In this document: positions 13,501 through 24,498 of the stretch, piece by piece
How the letters are laid out: each line of letters opens with the position of its first letter
How positions within the stretch are numbered: the stretch's first letter is position 1
Assembly: GCA_029582265.1 (NCBI GenBank)
Contig: CM055827.1
Location: 36,446,260-36,510,259 of the forward strand
DNA from: Zoroaster sp. YZ-2022
Taxonomy: Eukaryota; Echinodermata; Asteroidea; Forcipulatida; Zoroasteridae
DNA length: 64,000 bases
Direction of reading: 5' to 3'
Position numbers and translations under genes: made by a program
The notes under the pieces: model-generated
The model's database searches: none
Told to the model about the DNA's origin: nothing
What the model saw: only the letters and a program-made list of their open reading frames with translations

Positions 13501-16500
13501 AAACCGGATAATTTTTTGTTGGGCCTTAGCCAAGTTTATGAGCAATGCCATAATGTGATAATTTATATAACACATCAATTATATTTCACAGTATTGTCAT
13601 AACATACCCCTTGCAGTTGTCTAATGATTCTCTTGTTATTATCAAGGTTGATCTTTCTGTCTTGTTTTTCCTTATCTGATTTTTTCTCCTATTGTCCATC
13701 AAAAATGCATATGAATAGCCTTTGATAAAAACATTATATTCTACTGGTAACAAAAGCCTATTTTAAGAAACTGATTAAGATTCATTACTAATGGTCCATC
13801 AAGTTGATGTCTCGCTGCTGAATGACAATTTGTAACATAAAAACAAATATACATGTAGCTTCGTTTAATGACGAAAAAAAGATGAGAAACTGACGTTAAC
13901 AATGCATTTGCTCATCAGTATTGGCAATATCAATCACATGAGTGTCTTACTCAATGCCATGACAGGCAATAATGGATCTTGATGGTGATCTAATAATCAT
14001 AGTGGATCCCACCACTGTGTCGGTAATCCGTAGGAGTTCTAAATACAGTATTAAAAGCCAGATATGGGTATCACACAGGGTTAGAAAAAGGATGTACATA
14101 TTTGTTTTTTCATCAGTTGGAAATAATGTGTTCAAATGTTGAACTTCTTTTGCAAATATAGAGTCCATTTACCACGGTTCTTGTACATGTTTATTATACA
14201 GGCTTTTAAAAATGTACAAATCAGCAAATTTAACACCATATATTAAATTTATGATATTTAATTAATAGTCCATGAAATTTATTAAAAAAGATAATACATA
14301 AATGAAATTACCATTTAAACACATACCATGCGAGGAGAAAAGAGTTAAAATATTTTTTTACAAAAGGGAAAATAAATGCTTATGAAACTCGATAACAGCA
14401 AACCAAAAAAAAAAAAAAATTTTTAATTAAAAAATTTCAGTAAAGTTCTCGAAAATTGCTTTTTGATTTCATATATATATGCATGTTTATTGACCAAGTA
14501 AATCATTAGTGTATAATTTTATTATTTCCATAATTTAATCTACTTATGATTCTAGCCTAGTATTTCAATAGGGATTCCATACAGTTGATTAAACTTGTAT
14601 ACTTATTCTGATCTAATAAACGCGGCACTGATGTGTAGATAGCCAAAAATCAATAAAATGGACAAAAATCAATGGGACGCCATGCGTAGATGTTAAAACT
14701 ACAGCCAAATATTTCAATGGCTGAATATTATTTGCCAATTAAAACGTTTCAGACTTTTTGCATTAAAGGGACAGTATCATCACGATCAGAGCAGACTTTC
14801 AACAGGGCATGGAATCGGTGTCTTTTTAGTTTAAGATGAATACAGTGACTGAAAATTACTGGCTCATTTATGCAGCAGCAACTGTAATATGACCTTATCA
14901 TGTGGGGTATTATTTTCAGTCAATGAGTTAATCTAAAACTAGCACTCCGATTCCATGCCCTATTGATCGTGACAATACTTCCCCTTTAAGCTGAAACTTT
15001 TACAGGTCAGTTGTTTAATGTTTATTTTGATTCAAGGAGAGGTAAGATACATTGTGTCGTTCACAAGAAAATAGTGAAGATGCTTTCAGATTGTGTATTT
15101 ATTGTAATGTGGAATTTAGGAAATGTGGAATTCAAACTGGAAATACTTCTGTGACAGAACCTCAGACAAACATTGATAAGCTTTATATCAAGTAAGGTTC
15201 AATTATAATTTCATTTGGGCAATTTTAACCAAACATTTGACAATATTTTGTAAAATATGTTATTTCAAAGTATTCATTTTCCTTTATAAAGGAAAACTAG
15301 CAATATTCCAATTAACCCCTCCTACTTCTGGTACCTTTTTCATACAAGTTGATTCACCATTTGAAACCATTCGCTTTTGTGGTTTTGAATGGTGAAATAA
15401 CTGTGTACAGTATTGATTCCCCCATATGGTTTTGAATGGTAGGTCAGCTAATGCAAAACCTTGTTTGGATCTTTCCAAATGGTAGTACAGCTAATACAAA
15501 ACCTTGTTTGGATACTTCTAAGTGGTGAATCAATGGACCCTCTATGCATTTTGAATGGATTTGAATGGTAGTAAAGCTTGCTACCAACACTGTTCAAATG
15601 GTATCACCATGTGTGTACAAAACCAATGGGCATGTTGGCAAGTGGAAATTTTGAATGGTTTCAAATGGTCAAACAGTAGGAGGGTTAAAACAAGAATATC
15701 GGTAAAATAATGAAAACATGTGCAACATATCTTTAAGGAACATAGATACTGGCACTTGTGTAACTTATGCAAGAAGTACCGATATTCATGAAAAGAGCTT
15801 CAGTATATTTGCACGCTGCACTTAAAATGAAAATCTTGACGAGTGGGAGTACAGCGTGCAGACAATTATAAAACTTGCCAACTGTGAATACAAATGTACA
15901 TTTGCATCCGGAAACAAAATACATTAAGTGTTAAGTGCAGACATGACATAACCTGCCTCATCAGGCCAGCTTTTTACTTCCACCTCTTTGCATAGTTTGT
16001 ATGTAAACGTGTATATTGTGACCACCATTTTTTCATAGGCTGTGAATAAAATGGATAAAACAAATCCTTCATTCTTGTCAAATCAAATATTAATTGTCAC
16101 ATTATTTTTGTTATCTCAGAGGGGACGTTCATACTCAATGATAATAATTTACCAGAAAAAGTTTCAGTGAAACAATATCTAACATTTTTCAGAAAATTAT
16201 GAAAAGTCAAATTGACTTTGTTGATGATATACAATGTACAGTATGTAGACAATCCTTGCCAATAGATACCATATGTAAACAAACCCTTAACATGGTACTT
16301 ACATTGGTTAATTACCTAAGGAAACTGAGAATTATTATCAAACAAGTCTGAGTAGGTTTTAAAGCCGGTATACACTTTAGTTAAAATGTCTATAAATGCA
16401 TCCATACTTTGTAAGAATCAAGAGATGCATGTACAGTACACATATAAAAACCAGTTTCAGCTTATTTCATTGTGTCGTGAGAAACTAATGAAAAACCATT

Positions 16501-19419
16501 AAGATTTTTTCTTTTCATTCAAACGTGGATTTTAAGTCTCTGGATGGAAGACAAAAATGTTTTTGCAAAATAATGTTGTTAATTGTACTAAAATTAAAAG
16601 CACCTGAAACAGAAATAAATCACCAACTTTAGTACTTTACAAGTACATGTAAGTTTCATTTAATTCTGTGATAATTTATGTTTTCTGAGAATAGTGTATA
16701 GGGGTTTTAAGATTGTAATGATTACCAAACATACTGAGATGTTATTCCATCTGAAATGTTTTGTTATATTTTTAACAAATTATATTTGTAATATGAGAAA
16801 AAAAAAGGTATGTAAATGTTTCCTCTCTCGATGTCAATATGGCTTTCATAGTCAACCCTGTTACTATAGAAACATTATTTTTCCCAAATTTGTTTAAATT
16901 TGTGCATTGCTCCTTTGCTGGTAAAAAAGAAGTAAATGACAATCAAATAATTGATACAATTACAGAGCTGCCAACTCTTCCGGATTCTGCGGAAGACTTG
17001 ATGTTGCGGTATTTACTTACTTTAAAATAAGGAGGCCTCTCCTTTTGGCACCAAAAGGAGAGGCCTCCTTGCATATATTTTAAGTAAGTAAATTACCGTC
17101 AAATACTCGAAGTCTTCCGCAGAATCCGGAAGAGTTGGCAGCTCTGCAATTAGAACGTGACACGGTTAAAGAGAATTACTAAAATGTATTTATAAATATG
17201 TTGATGATGCAGCTGGATAAATTCATTTCTGGTCAAATGATGGCAGCTACGGATGATTTAACAATGCTTCAGTCAATTATTTTGAAAAAAAATTCATTTG
17301 AAATTGATTTACTTCCCTTCTGTAAAATTGTAAATAGAAATTCCAATTTCAAACAAAAGTTCCGGGAGAAACAGCAAAACACAGATAATACTAATATCTA
17401 ATCCATCTACTTGTTTTCTTCATATGCTGTAACACAGATTGGATGGCACCCATGCCTTGATGTCAAGCGATTGTACACATTTCGGTGTCTTCCACAATTT
17501 CACAAAAACAGTTGGGCTGATTCAGCATACAATACTCAGACAATCCTCGAACCATTCGTATGTATTACACTAACACACCATGTTCAAGTACATCACTGGC
17601 ACCATAGGAATAATCTAATGATGATTTTAATTATATGTGACAGATAAACACCAGACTTGCTATACAACTAGAAAATTGATGTTTAATTTGCAAGGGATTA
17701 AAACAAACGGAATGTTTGTTAATATCACAGCTAACTTGCTAATATTACTCATACTCATGTGGCTTGCATGGAGGAGGTATCCAGTAATTAATCTGTAGAG
17801 AGGACATGCATTTTAAATGAGCAGTTGTCCTAGGGACAGAAAATGTAAATAGGCTTGGAGGGGAATGACAGTCTAATGTGGGAACAGTTATTATGGTTTA
17901 CAACTGAATATTTGATGTGTAAATAAAACCCACAGGGATTAGAACGTACAACATTATTCACAGTAATTACGGTGATACACAATATCTGTAGTGAAGAAAT
18001 GACATCAAATATATTCAGCCATAATGTTCTCAATGATTATAAAACATTAAAAACCTCTGCTCACATATAATTAATTCAAGAATATGTACATGTACATGTA
18101 CATGTATGAATATTCTTTTTTTCAGAATGGTATGATTTCTGCAGCTATTTTGCAATATATTTTAATTACAAAAATATAACAAGCTCGTGATAATTTCCAC
18201 ACAAAAAATTAAAATCATGAATTTATAAAAATTTGAGTCACAATAGAATGAGTGTAGTGGCTAATTCCAGATCGCATCATACATCACAATACATTCCATC
18301 CCAAGGAGGTGCATTACTAAATCAATTCCCTAAATAGCTTAGGCCTAGGGCATCTATTCAGATGGTGTTATGGTCCATTTCATTTACTGGTGCATGGTGA
18401 ATCAAGCACAGTGGTAGTTTCCTTGCATTTCACCTGTGTGGACATGGGCCATTTTGTACCATTCCCATCCCAAAAACAAAGCTAATTTTTAGGCCAGAAA
18501 AAAAAAGTCTCTGGATTCTGGTCTCCATGCGTGTCGCCTCAGACCCATGCGTTGGCATTTTTAATTTTCTTTTTTTTGTTGCTATGAAATGATGTCCAAT
18601 TGCAGCCCAAATTGGTGGATCAAGATTAAGATTACCAAAAAAAAAAGAATTTAAAAAAAAAGAAGCACGTCACCACACCGATTTTGAAGCTGACTGATGA
18701 CCAGAAACCGGACACTTTTTTTGGCCTTAGATAATAATTCACTCAATATCTTTTGGGGGTAATTACCAATTACATGCACCCCTCATTAACCCTCCTACAA
18801 TCAGTGCAATTTTTGAAACAACCCATTCAGGCCACTCCAAGCCATTAGCTATTGCCAGTGGCCTCCTATGGTTACCCTTCTGTGTACTGTCACACCACTG
18901 AGATTGCAGGGCAAGGTGGTCTCCCATTGATACATTGCAGGCCATACTAATATGTTCAAACATTTACAGTGGCCTTGGGTGGTACACAGTTGATTTTGTA
19001 AGATTACTTGGAAAGGACAGCAGGTACATGTATGTACTGAAGGTTGCTCAAGAACAGAATTTTGTGGATCTGAGTGGCCTCCATGTGTAGGAGTGTTAAA
19101 TTACTTCTGTCAACAAGTAAAGTCTAATAATAAAGACAGCTGTGTCTATCATGCTGCTTAGTTTTACCATAGAGAAAGGATACTATGGTTTTACAAACAA
19201 ACAAACTACATTCACTGCAGGTTTTTTTTAATGATCCAGAGTAGCCTCCTTCACAGCTAGCCTCCAATCATGATTACTCACCATTGGATGTTCATCCGCA
19301 GTTTTTGTTGGAACCATCGTAACCTTTGAACCCATGTTTATTTCTTGCCCACTTGTTTTCATGTGAGTGGTGCCCATCTGTTGTCTTGCTTTAGCAACCC
19401 TTCTTCGCCGTCTAGCCAT
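918..19419 (-). CDS. CTDSPL2: CTDSPL2-like CTD small phosphatase, multi-exon, 3' end off window
   Basis: Seven coding exons join in frame as join(19419-19282, 7958-7820, 7008-6895, 6586-6311, 5710-5599, 1561-1450, 1004-918), giving 326 codons with no stop. Every junction is GT-AG and every phase matches. The family is HAD/FCP1-SCP serine phosphatases acting in the nucleus on phosphoproteins such as the RNA polymerase II tail (family knowledge). Visible landmarks are a basic N-terminus, FITSTP near residue 66, the block [26 protein letters not shown], the WETFDPYYFIK lead-in, and the catalytic DxDx(T/V) motif as LVLDL/DETLVHC (D296, D298, T300). Vertebrate CTDSPL2 is about 466 residues, so the remaining ~140 residues of the phosphatase fold should lie left of base 1. 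The [14 protein letters not shown] block separates it from CTDSP1/2/L. An additional small N-terminal exon could have been missed. Confidence 0.93.
1450..1561 (-). CDS. CTDSPL2: CTDSPL2-like coding exon 6 (start of phosphatase domain)
   Basis: Encodes [18 protein letters not shown], then [18 protein letters not shown]. It carries the first catalytic aspartate (nucleophile, D296) at its end. Acceptor AAAG, donor GTAAGT, phase 0 exit. Confidence 0.97.
1562..2611. other. Intron stretch without recognised feature
   Basis: AT-rich intron of the CTDSPL2-like gene; no coding signal, tandem array or long inverted repeat seen. Confidence 0.6.
2612..3567. mobile_element. DNA transposon-like element, ends AAAG(C/T)CCTTTTCACACGAC
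   Basis: Terminal inverted repeats of ~30 bases (left AAAGCCCTTTTCACACGAC, right copy with one mismatch, then poly-A/T). The interior carries two tandem ~152-base units (2874-3025 and 3026-3175). No transposase is seen, so it is non-autonomous. Lies in the intron between exons 5 and 6 of the CTDSPL2-like gene. Confidence 0.75.
3613..4040. mobile_element. MITE with 40-base TIRs (ATATGTGACGC...)
   Basis: Left end ATATGTGACGCGGTATGTCA continues through AACCAGGC to AATTGGGCA. The right end is its reverse complement with about four mismatches in 40 bases. Length 428, no coding capacity. Confidence 0.8.
4089..4426 (-). mobile_element. tRNA-derived SINE, copy 1
   Basis: Read on the minus strand it has a B box (GGTTCGAATCC), an A-box-like GGTCAAGCAGT, a shared body with GTCCTTGAGCAAGACACTT and CCACCCAGGGGTAAATGGG, and an ATT tail at 4089-4110. 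Same family as 4500-4870. Confidence 0.85.
4500..4870 (-). mobile_element. tRNA-derived SINE, copy 2 (better preserved)
   Basis: The head reads GTGGCCGAGCGGTCTAG (A box) and GTGGGTTCGAATCCCGGCC (B box), spaced for a tRNA with a long variable arm (Leu/Ser type). It shares the body of copy 1 and ends in a pure ATT run (4500-4542). Confidence 0.9.
4872..5034. mobile_element. Degenerate TTAAAGGGACAG-family MITE
   Basis: Shares the GGGCAGTATCATCAC end and GCTGCTGCATAAATGAGC interior with copies at 14763, 20776, 24499 and 33542. The left TTAA is lost and it abuts the SINE. Confidence 0.7.
5274..5510. mobile_element. TTAA element, CCCTAACC ends
   Basis: Begins TTAACCCTAACCCCCTAG and ends GGTGGTTAGGGTTAA. 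The interior shares TTCAAAATGCACCATG and AGCACTTATGGCCTGTACTT with the inverted copy at 19651-19911. Confidence 0.85.
5599..5710 (-). CDS. CTDSPL2: CTDSPL2-like coding exon 5
   Basis: Encodes [20 protein letters not shown] and ends DEWETFDP, equivalent to the acidic lead into the phosphatase domain (DWEVFDP in vertebrates). Phase 1 entry, phase 2 exit, donor GTGAGT. Confidence 0.95.
5874..6258. mobile_element. hAT-type MITE with 8-base target duplication
   Basis: TIRs TAGGGCTGTGC / GCACAGCCCTA are flanked by the perfect 8-base duplication TTGCTCAG (5866-5873 and 6259-6266), the hAT hallmark. The interior has repeated GGATACCCG words. No transposase. Confidence 0.92.
6311..6586 (-). CDS. CTDSPL2: CTDSPL2-like coding exon 4
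   Basis: Encodes a 92-codon linker with [10 protein letters not shown] near its start, matching the family's VKQLDMEQV motif, then a Thr/Pro/Ser-rich run and a strongly acidic tail ([18 protein letters not shown]). The acceptor is a NAGNAG (AAGCAG), so isoforms with or without one codon are likely. The donor (GTGCGG) is weak, and a hAT-type MITE starts about 45 bases downstream in transcript direction. Confidence 0.93.
6688..6703 (+). repeat. Poly-G run
   Basis: Sixteen consecutive G in the intron between exons 3 and 4 of the CTDSPL2-like gene. Confidence 0.9.
6895..7008 (-). CDS. CTDSPL2: CTDSPL2-like coding exon 3
   Basis: Encodes [18 protein letters not shown], the most diagnostic block of CTDSPL2 outside the phosphatase domain. 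Acceptor TTGTAG, donor GTGAGT. It completes the codon split with exon 2 and leaves one base for exon 4. Confidence 0.95.
7009..7819. other. Intron without recognised feature
   Basis: AT-rich intron between exons 2 and 3 of the CTDSPL2-like gene, with homopolymer T runs near 7470-7500; nothing else recognised. Confidence 0.6.
7820..7958 (-). CDS. CTDSPL2: CTDSPL2-like coding exon 2
   Basis: Enters in phase 0 after a CCAG acceptor and leaves with one extra base at GTGAGT. It encodes [13 protein letters not shown], then [15 protein letters not shown], which matches the ITSTP and basic stretch of vertebrate CTDSPL2. It is probably a nuclear-localisation-rich, disordered segment. Confidence 0.88.
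8289..8664. mobile_element. TTAA element, CCCTCCTACT ends, CCATTCAAA words
   Basis: TTAACCCTCCTACT at the left, AGTAGGAGGGTTAA at the right. The interior is almost entirely CCATTTGAA, CCATTCAAA and their complements. Related copies are at 15312-15688 (inverted) and 25626-25827 (internally deleted). Confidence 0.92.
8770..9032. mobile_element. TTAA element, CCAGTTCGC ends
   Basis: TTAACCAGTTCGC / GCGAACTGGTTAA ends with a CpG-rich interior unlike the flanks. Inverted relative at 37957-38198. Confidence 0.9.
9033..13160. other. Long intron stretch, nothing recognised
   Basis: AT-rich sequence with homopolymer and A/T-only tracts (10490-10560, 10660-10680). Open frames up to 108 codons show no domain, no codon structure and no splice-consistent neighbours. 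Confidence 0.55.
13161..13530. mobile_element. Element with GACCAGAAACCGG end
   Basis: The right end GAGACCAGAAACCGG followed by TTGGGCCTTAG and the left GTTTCTGGTGATAGGTCGGC match the ends of 18487-18730 and the fragment at 22145-22230. Boundaries approximate. Confidence 0.55.
14763..14989. mobile_element. TTAA element, AAAGGGACAGTATC ends, palindromic
   Basis: TTAAAGGGACAGTATCATCA at the left, the inverse at the right (CCCCTTTAA). Inner arms GGCATGGAATCGG and CCGATTCCATGCC make it a near-complete foldback. Confidence 0.9.
15312..15688. mobile_element. TTAA element, CCATTCAAA family, inverted copy
   Basis: Inverted, near full-length relative of 8289-8664 with ends TTAACCCCTCCTACT and AGTAGGAGGGTTAA. 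Confidence 0.92.
15689..16956. other. Intron stretch without recognised feature
   Basis: AT-rich, no repeats or coding signal recognised. Confidence 0.55.
16963..17146. mobile_element. 184-base near-perfect hairpin MITE with CAATTA duplication
   Basis: CAGAGCTGCCAACTCTTCCG to its complement, arms of ~90 bases around a 4-base loop (CACC) within GGCCTCTCCTTTTGG pairs. Exact CAATTA flanks at 16957-16962 and 17147-17152. The CAGAG start suggests hAT-like, although hAT usually duplicates 8 bases. Confidence 0.92.
17153..18486. other. Intron stretch; TACATG palindrome run
   Basis: AT-rich. A perfect run of alternating TACATG (18085-18106) is the only structured part seen. Confidence 0.55.
18487..18730. 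mobile_element. MITE, ends AGGCC...AGTCTCTGG / CCGGACAC...GGCCTTAG
   Basis: Imperfect TIRs: TTAGGCC, A-run, then CTGGATTCTGGTC on the left; GACCAGAAACCGG then TTTTTTTGGCCTTAG on the right. Central A-rich tracts. Confidence 0.7.
18786..19099. mobile_element. TTAA element, CCCTCCTACA ends, GGCC(A/T) words
   Basis: TTAACCCTCCTACA / TGTAGGAGTGTTAA. The interior repeats AGTGGCCT and GGCCACTCC in both orientations. Confidence 0.85.
19282..19419 (-). CDS. CTDSPL2: CTDSPL2-like coding exon 1 (start codon exon)
   Basis: 46 codons starting [14 protein letters not shown] and ending ADEHPM, followed by a GTGAGT donor. The very basic start resembles the Arg/Lys-rich N-terminus of CTDSPL2. Two acceptor candidates lie just upstream (exon starting at 19434 or 19426). 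With the second, the frame stays open into the upstream exon at 41175, so a short N-terminal extension is possible. This is the least conserved exon of the gene; it is supported by splice signal, phase and composition rather than by a strong motif. Confidence 0.72.
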
Positions 19420-19650
19420 GACGACACTGTAACACTGTGGGAGTTAAACAAATACAATCAAATGTCAAAATACTTTTTTGGACAAAAGATTCCCTTTCAA
19501 TAATCTACCTTGTTATTGTGATTAATCACAATACAGTCCCCTCGATCAGGTCAAGTCCAATAAAGAAAGGCTTTGGTCTGGTAAAAACCAGACTGTACTG
19601 GACCAGCAATAAATGAGTCCAGTGTTATGACCGGATGGATTTGTTGTGCA

Positions 19651-19911
19651 TTAACCCTAACCACCCTAAATCCATCAAAATCGTCCAATGGGCACTTTCT
19701 CATCCTCCAATGGGAAAAATTCAGCACTTTCAGAAAGTGGTACTTTCACCTCTTCAAATGGGGCAAGTACAGGCCATAAGTGCTGAATATGACAGATCAA
19801 CGAAAATACATGGTGCATTTTGAATATAAGGCATGTTTCCAAAAGTGCACTGATGGATTTTGGAGGATTCAGGAAGGTTCTTAGCCAGAATACCTAGGGG
19901 GCTTGGGTTAA
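19651..19911. mobile_element. TTAA element, inverted relative of 5274-5510
   Basis: Starts TTAACCCTAACCACCCTA and ends GGGCTTGGGTTAA. Shares the AAAGTGC, AGGCCATAAGTGCTGAAT and TGCATTTTGAATATAAGG words with the 5274 copy in inverse. Confidence 0.85.
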
Positions 19912-20082
19912 GGTCCATTAAATGCTACCCCTACAAAATTTTACAATAACAAATAAATAAGTAAATAAAATAATAATATTAATAATATTACAACAAAAAA
20001 GTAACAATATATATAATAATATAAACATTTACACAAAACAGTTGCAATATGGATTTAATTAATGTTATATTAATTATAATGA

Positions 20083-20228
20083 TTAACCCTCCTGTTACTG
20101 TACATGCCAAAACCTGCCAAATTTGCACTGTGTAATGCATCCACATGCCAAAACCCTTTGGAGGGTTTGGAGGGTTTTTAAAGGTGCAATTTCTAGGCCC
20201 AAAACAGCAATTGTTATTGGAGGGTTAA
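20083..20228. mobile_element. TTAA element, short, CCAAAACC words
   Basis: TTAACCCTCCTGTTACTGTA at the left, TATTGGAGGGTTAA at the right. The interior alternates TGCCAAAACC with GGAGGGTTTGGAGGGTTTTT. Confidence 0.85.
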
Positions 20229-20775
20229 GTGGCTCAAATACACGTTTGTGTTTCTACTACACATCTCCAGAAATGTTTTGCATTAATAATATCCACAGCT
20301 GTGATGAGACAGATTTATTGTTACATAAAAACATGCAAGATGAAACCAATGTATGTTATGTACTTTACAAGCTTATCATAATATTTTTCATTTCAATTCA
20401 AAGAACATTTATTTCCATACAATCAATGAATAATGCACTATCTGCAAGGAGGAAAAAACAATTTATATACATGTCCACATTCTACTTAAATATAAACATG
20501 TAAACTGACTACAAAAAATACATGAAGTAAAATGGCATGTAAGTATTTTCATTATAAGATATTGGCGTACAGTAGTGACTGATTATAGAGTAAGGCACAG
20601 CACATCACCCCACTACAAGTCACAGTATGGGGGTAGCCAGTGGATCTTATTACATGAAGCTCTATGGTAATGATGAATAATCCATATGCATGGTACGGAA
20701 ATACATAATGGTACATGAGTGTACACATTGAAAGCACCATTGCTTTCATGAACAAACATGTACTTATGACCAGCA

Positions 20776-20998
20776 TTAAAGGGACGGTATCATCACGATC
20801 AGAGGAGACTTTCAACAGGGCATGGAATTGGTGTCCTACATGTAGCTTAGGATGAACACAGTGACTGAAAATTACTGGCTCATTTATGCAGCAGCAATGG
20901 TAATATAACCTTATGTGGGATTTTATTTTCACTGAGTTAATCTAAAACTAGCACTCCGATTCCATGCCATGTTGATCGTGACGATATTGTCCCTTTAA
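20776..20998. mobile_element. TTAA element, AAAGGGACGG family
   Basis: Second good copy of the 14763 family. Its right TTAA (20995-20998) is also the left TTAA of the next element. Confidence 0.9.
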
Positions 20999-21389
20999 CC
21001 CTAACCACCCTGAATCCATCAAAATCCATCCCCCTGTTTTGGAGGATTTCGGCAGATTCAGGATATCTCCACATTGAGCATATGGCGGACTTTGATGGAT
21101 TCAGGATTTCAATAGTTTTTAACTGCTTGGTCATGTTGGTTGATGTATTTTGATGGATTATAGTTACATGTACTGTACATATACAGCCAACACTTGTATG
21201 TGTTAGATTTTGATGGATTCTATGCAGCAACATACTATACAAATTTTCATGTGAGCACATGGTATCCTGAATCTACACTGGCGGATTCTGATGGATTCAG
21301 GACACCAGCATTTTGTGTGTGACAAAAATGGTGGATTTTGGTGGATTCAGGATACTTTCTAGTAAAAATACCCAAGGGGTTAGGGTTAA
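20995..21389. mobile_element. TTAA element, GATGGATTCAGGAT family, copy 1
   Basis: TTAACCCTAACCACCCTGAA at the left and GGGGTTAGGGTTAA at the right. The interior repeats TTTTGATGGATTCAGGAT and inverse forms. 32633-33055 and 35267-35720 are close relatives. Confidence 0.93.
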
Positions 21390-22144
21390 AGTTGATGATG
21401 GTATCAAAAATCCCTTGAAATATTTCTGTCTGATGTACCATCATGTTTAGAATGATTATCAAAAACATTTCCTAAATGAATTTTTGACTAATGGAAATGA
21501 AAATACCATTTTATAATGAATATGAAAAATCTGAAAAATATTTTTTCACTATTTTCTTTTGATCATTATGGTCAATGTAAAAGAAAGGTTTTGCCCAAAA
21601 TACAAGCATTTGTAATATCTTTCTCAAAAAGCCTGTGCAGGAATTTATCAAAATCAAATTAATCCAATAAGAGCAAGGGCCACAGAGGGATTTATTACAG
21701 TTTACAAATCCACTAAATCAGATATCAAGAGGAACCTTCATTGATAAAATCAAGCCCCAGGATACATAGTAGTAGAGAGATTACATGTATATCTTGCCAG
21801 CTTGTGGTTTGTGGTTATTATCAATAAAGGGGGGGATTGCCCTGGCAAGGGAATACACACACCATGGTTGGCCATGCATGTCTAATGCTGCATACATTCT
21901 ACATAGTCAAGTACACTTGTACACCTGTCCATGTTCAAACAATGCGCACAATGTGTATGTTTACAGTATGTGCACATGTTGTACACCTAGAGTATTTATT
22001 CATAAACCAAAGAATGAGAGTGACTGTCTGCTAATAAATCTTGAAGATGTATCTCCTGTGTTTTTCGCTATCATAACAGCAATTTTCTTGCTGGTTTACT
22101 TTAAGGTTTTTGTTTTTTTAATCATTTTTAAATTACTAATTTTA

Positions 22145-22230
22145 CATAAGGCCAAAAACAAAAGTCTCCAGTTTCTGGTCATCAGTCGGCTTCAAAATCG
22201 GTGCGGTGATGCGCTTTTTCTTTGCCAACA
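22145..22230. mobile_element. Fragment of the GGCC...CTGGTCATCAGTCGG family
   Basis: Matches the ends of 18487-18730 and 13161-13530; no opposite end seen. Confidence 0.5.
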
Positions 22231-22289
22231 GCGACAGCGCAAACACCTCTTTGAAATTGTTCGGTTTTTTTTCTTTTCTTCTCATTCTC

Positions 22290-23209
22290 GATGACACTTA
22301 TTGAACAACAAAAAATAGTTCCAAAGATCACAGAGCCTTCAAACTTGACACATACTTAGATCATAACATATAGTTGTGAATAACGTTATAACATATATTT
22401 GAAAGTTGTGACATCGTGATGAGGTCATCAGATTTCAAAATACACTAAAATCCAATTTTAATATTTCAAAAAAACATATCTCATGAACAACAAAGATATT
22501 TACACAATCTTTGCATCATCTTACAGATCGTGAATTATGTGACATTTCGTACACAGACATAACCCAATCTGACCTCCCCTTCCGGTCGAAACCGGAAGTT
22601 TAAGTGAAAAAATTATTCTGAATCACTTATATAGAGTCCATGATATGGTATTTGGACGTTCCTTCCATGGACGAAATTACTATTGACACGTGACCTTTTG
22701 AAAAATGTGACAGATGATGTCATCAACTGTCACAGCGCCCTCTGGCGGCGGGTTTAGAAAAATAATTTTCTATCTCAAAAACCATAGGAAATTTGAATAT
22801 GACTTCTGTGAATAAAGTAATTAGTGACATCTTATCTTTAAACAAATGTTTGATGACATCATCAACGTTCAGAGCACCCCCTAGTGGCAGTTTTACAAAA
22901 GGGATTATTTTTCAATCTCAGATATTGAACCAAAACAGGTACTAACGTTATTTTTTCATGATCATAACGTGGTCATACATATGACCTTCAAATCACCTCA
23001 TCTGACCTTTACTTCCGGTCTAAACAGGAAGTTCAAATTCAACATTCTAAAGCAAAATTTATAGGTCTTTCGAATATGAAATTGATATTGTTATAATAAA
23101 AGATGATACACCTTTGCAAAATATGATTGACATCATCGATGATAATTTGATTGAACCGGAAGTTGACACGAACACCGTGTGTTTGTTTTAACAAACACTT
23201 GAGCTCTAG
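22290..23209 (+). mobile_element. Helitron-like element, 3' end resolved
   Basis: Ends with a perfect 9-base stem GTGTTTGTT-TT-AACAAACAC (23179-23198) then, 7 bases later, CTAG followed by T, the canonical Helitron 3' terminus. Repeated CTTCCGGTC and ACCGGAAGTT words inside. Left boundary uncertain; no helicase seen. Confidence 0.65.
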
Positions 23210-23212
23210 TTA

Positions 23213-24498
23213 TTACTGTTTTTGCCTTGCATTTAGCGTTATTTTTAGACCTGTACAAATAAAATATATGTAATTCTGTTACCATGATTGACGGTCATTT
23301 TTTTCAATAAAGGAATAATATTTCAAATTTTATTTTGCATTGTCGTTATTAACCCTACTAAAGTCTATATATATATACTACAAATAACCCTTTTGGAAAT
23401 TACTAAACTTCACAGAGATTTATTAATTTATAATAATTTTGACCTCCCTAAAGTGACCCAGCAGGTGAAATTTTATTTTTTCACTTGTGTCCACTGAATC
23501 TGTTGGATCTTGGCTCCCATTTCATACAGATTAGTTGTCTAGTATAACATATATTTTCTAGGTGATGGGCAAAAATGTTGGCTGGGTCATGAATGGACGT
23601 CATTCCATTACCGGAGAATTGCCCTCATTCAATTTGACAAACAAAACACCTGAGCCCAATATCATTGAGTGGCTATAATTAAACTGCCAATTTTCTAGTT
23701 ACTGGATGTTTTTTTTTCATTTCATATCACTTCTATAAAATTAACGGGGCTTGCTAACTTAGCGGCTTTTACTCCTTGCAAAGAAGTGATGCAAGAAAAC
23801 AAATACACACTGAACGTGCATGCAACTCGCAAAATTTTGCCTCCTGGCAAATTCACTTACATCTGGCAGATTTTTTTTTCTTCAAAGAGTAAGCAAGAAG
23901 CTGTTGCTTTCCAGTAAGAAATGATATGAAATCGACCCATGATCCATGTGTGAAATTGTTAGGAAATCTCCCTTAGCTTGTCTGCAGTCTATTATCTGAT
24001 TAGCCTCAGTTGATTACATTTAGTTGGAATTCACAATCGTAACAACCATGTTCATATCCGGCCACGTTCATATAAAAAACATTTATCAATGAATGAGAAC
24101 TAAATACTCTGCAGACAGTTGGAATCAGACAGAGTCTGCTCAAACTGGCAATGTACATGTGTGAATATTTACCCTATCCCTACAATCATCATAACTATCA
24201 CTGCTGTACATAATCTTACCCATGAATATCTCTAACAATGTCCGGACTGACAATTTTGGCTGATCACAATAAGCAGGTGTCTGTATGGAAAGACCTCATG
24301 CATAGCCATTATTTCTGCGACGCCCTACCGTCTCCTACAATGTATATCAATCAAACTGTGATGGCACCTAATGAAAAAGGTAGTGAATTTATGTGTCATA
24401 TCATCCAATTATTATTGCCACCATACAAATGGAGAATATGGACAATGTAGTGAATCTGCAATCATCCTTAATTATCGTTTTGTGGCAACCCACTTGTT
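23213..24498. other. Intron stretch without recognised feature
   Basis: AT-rich, no coding or repeat structure recognised beyond short homopolymers. Confidence 0.5.
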
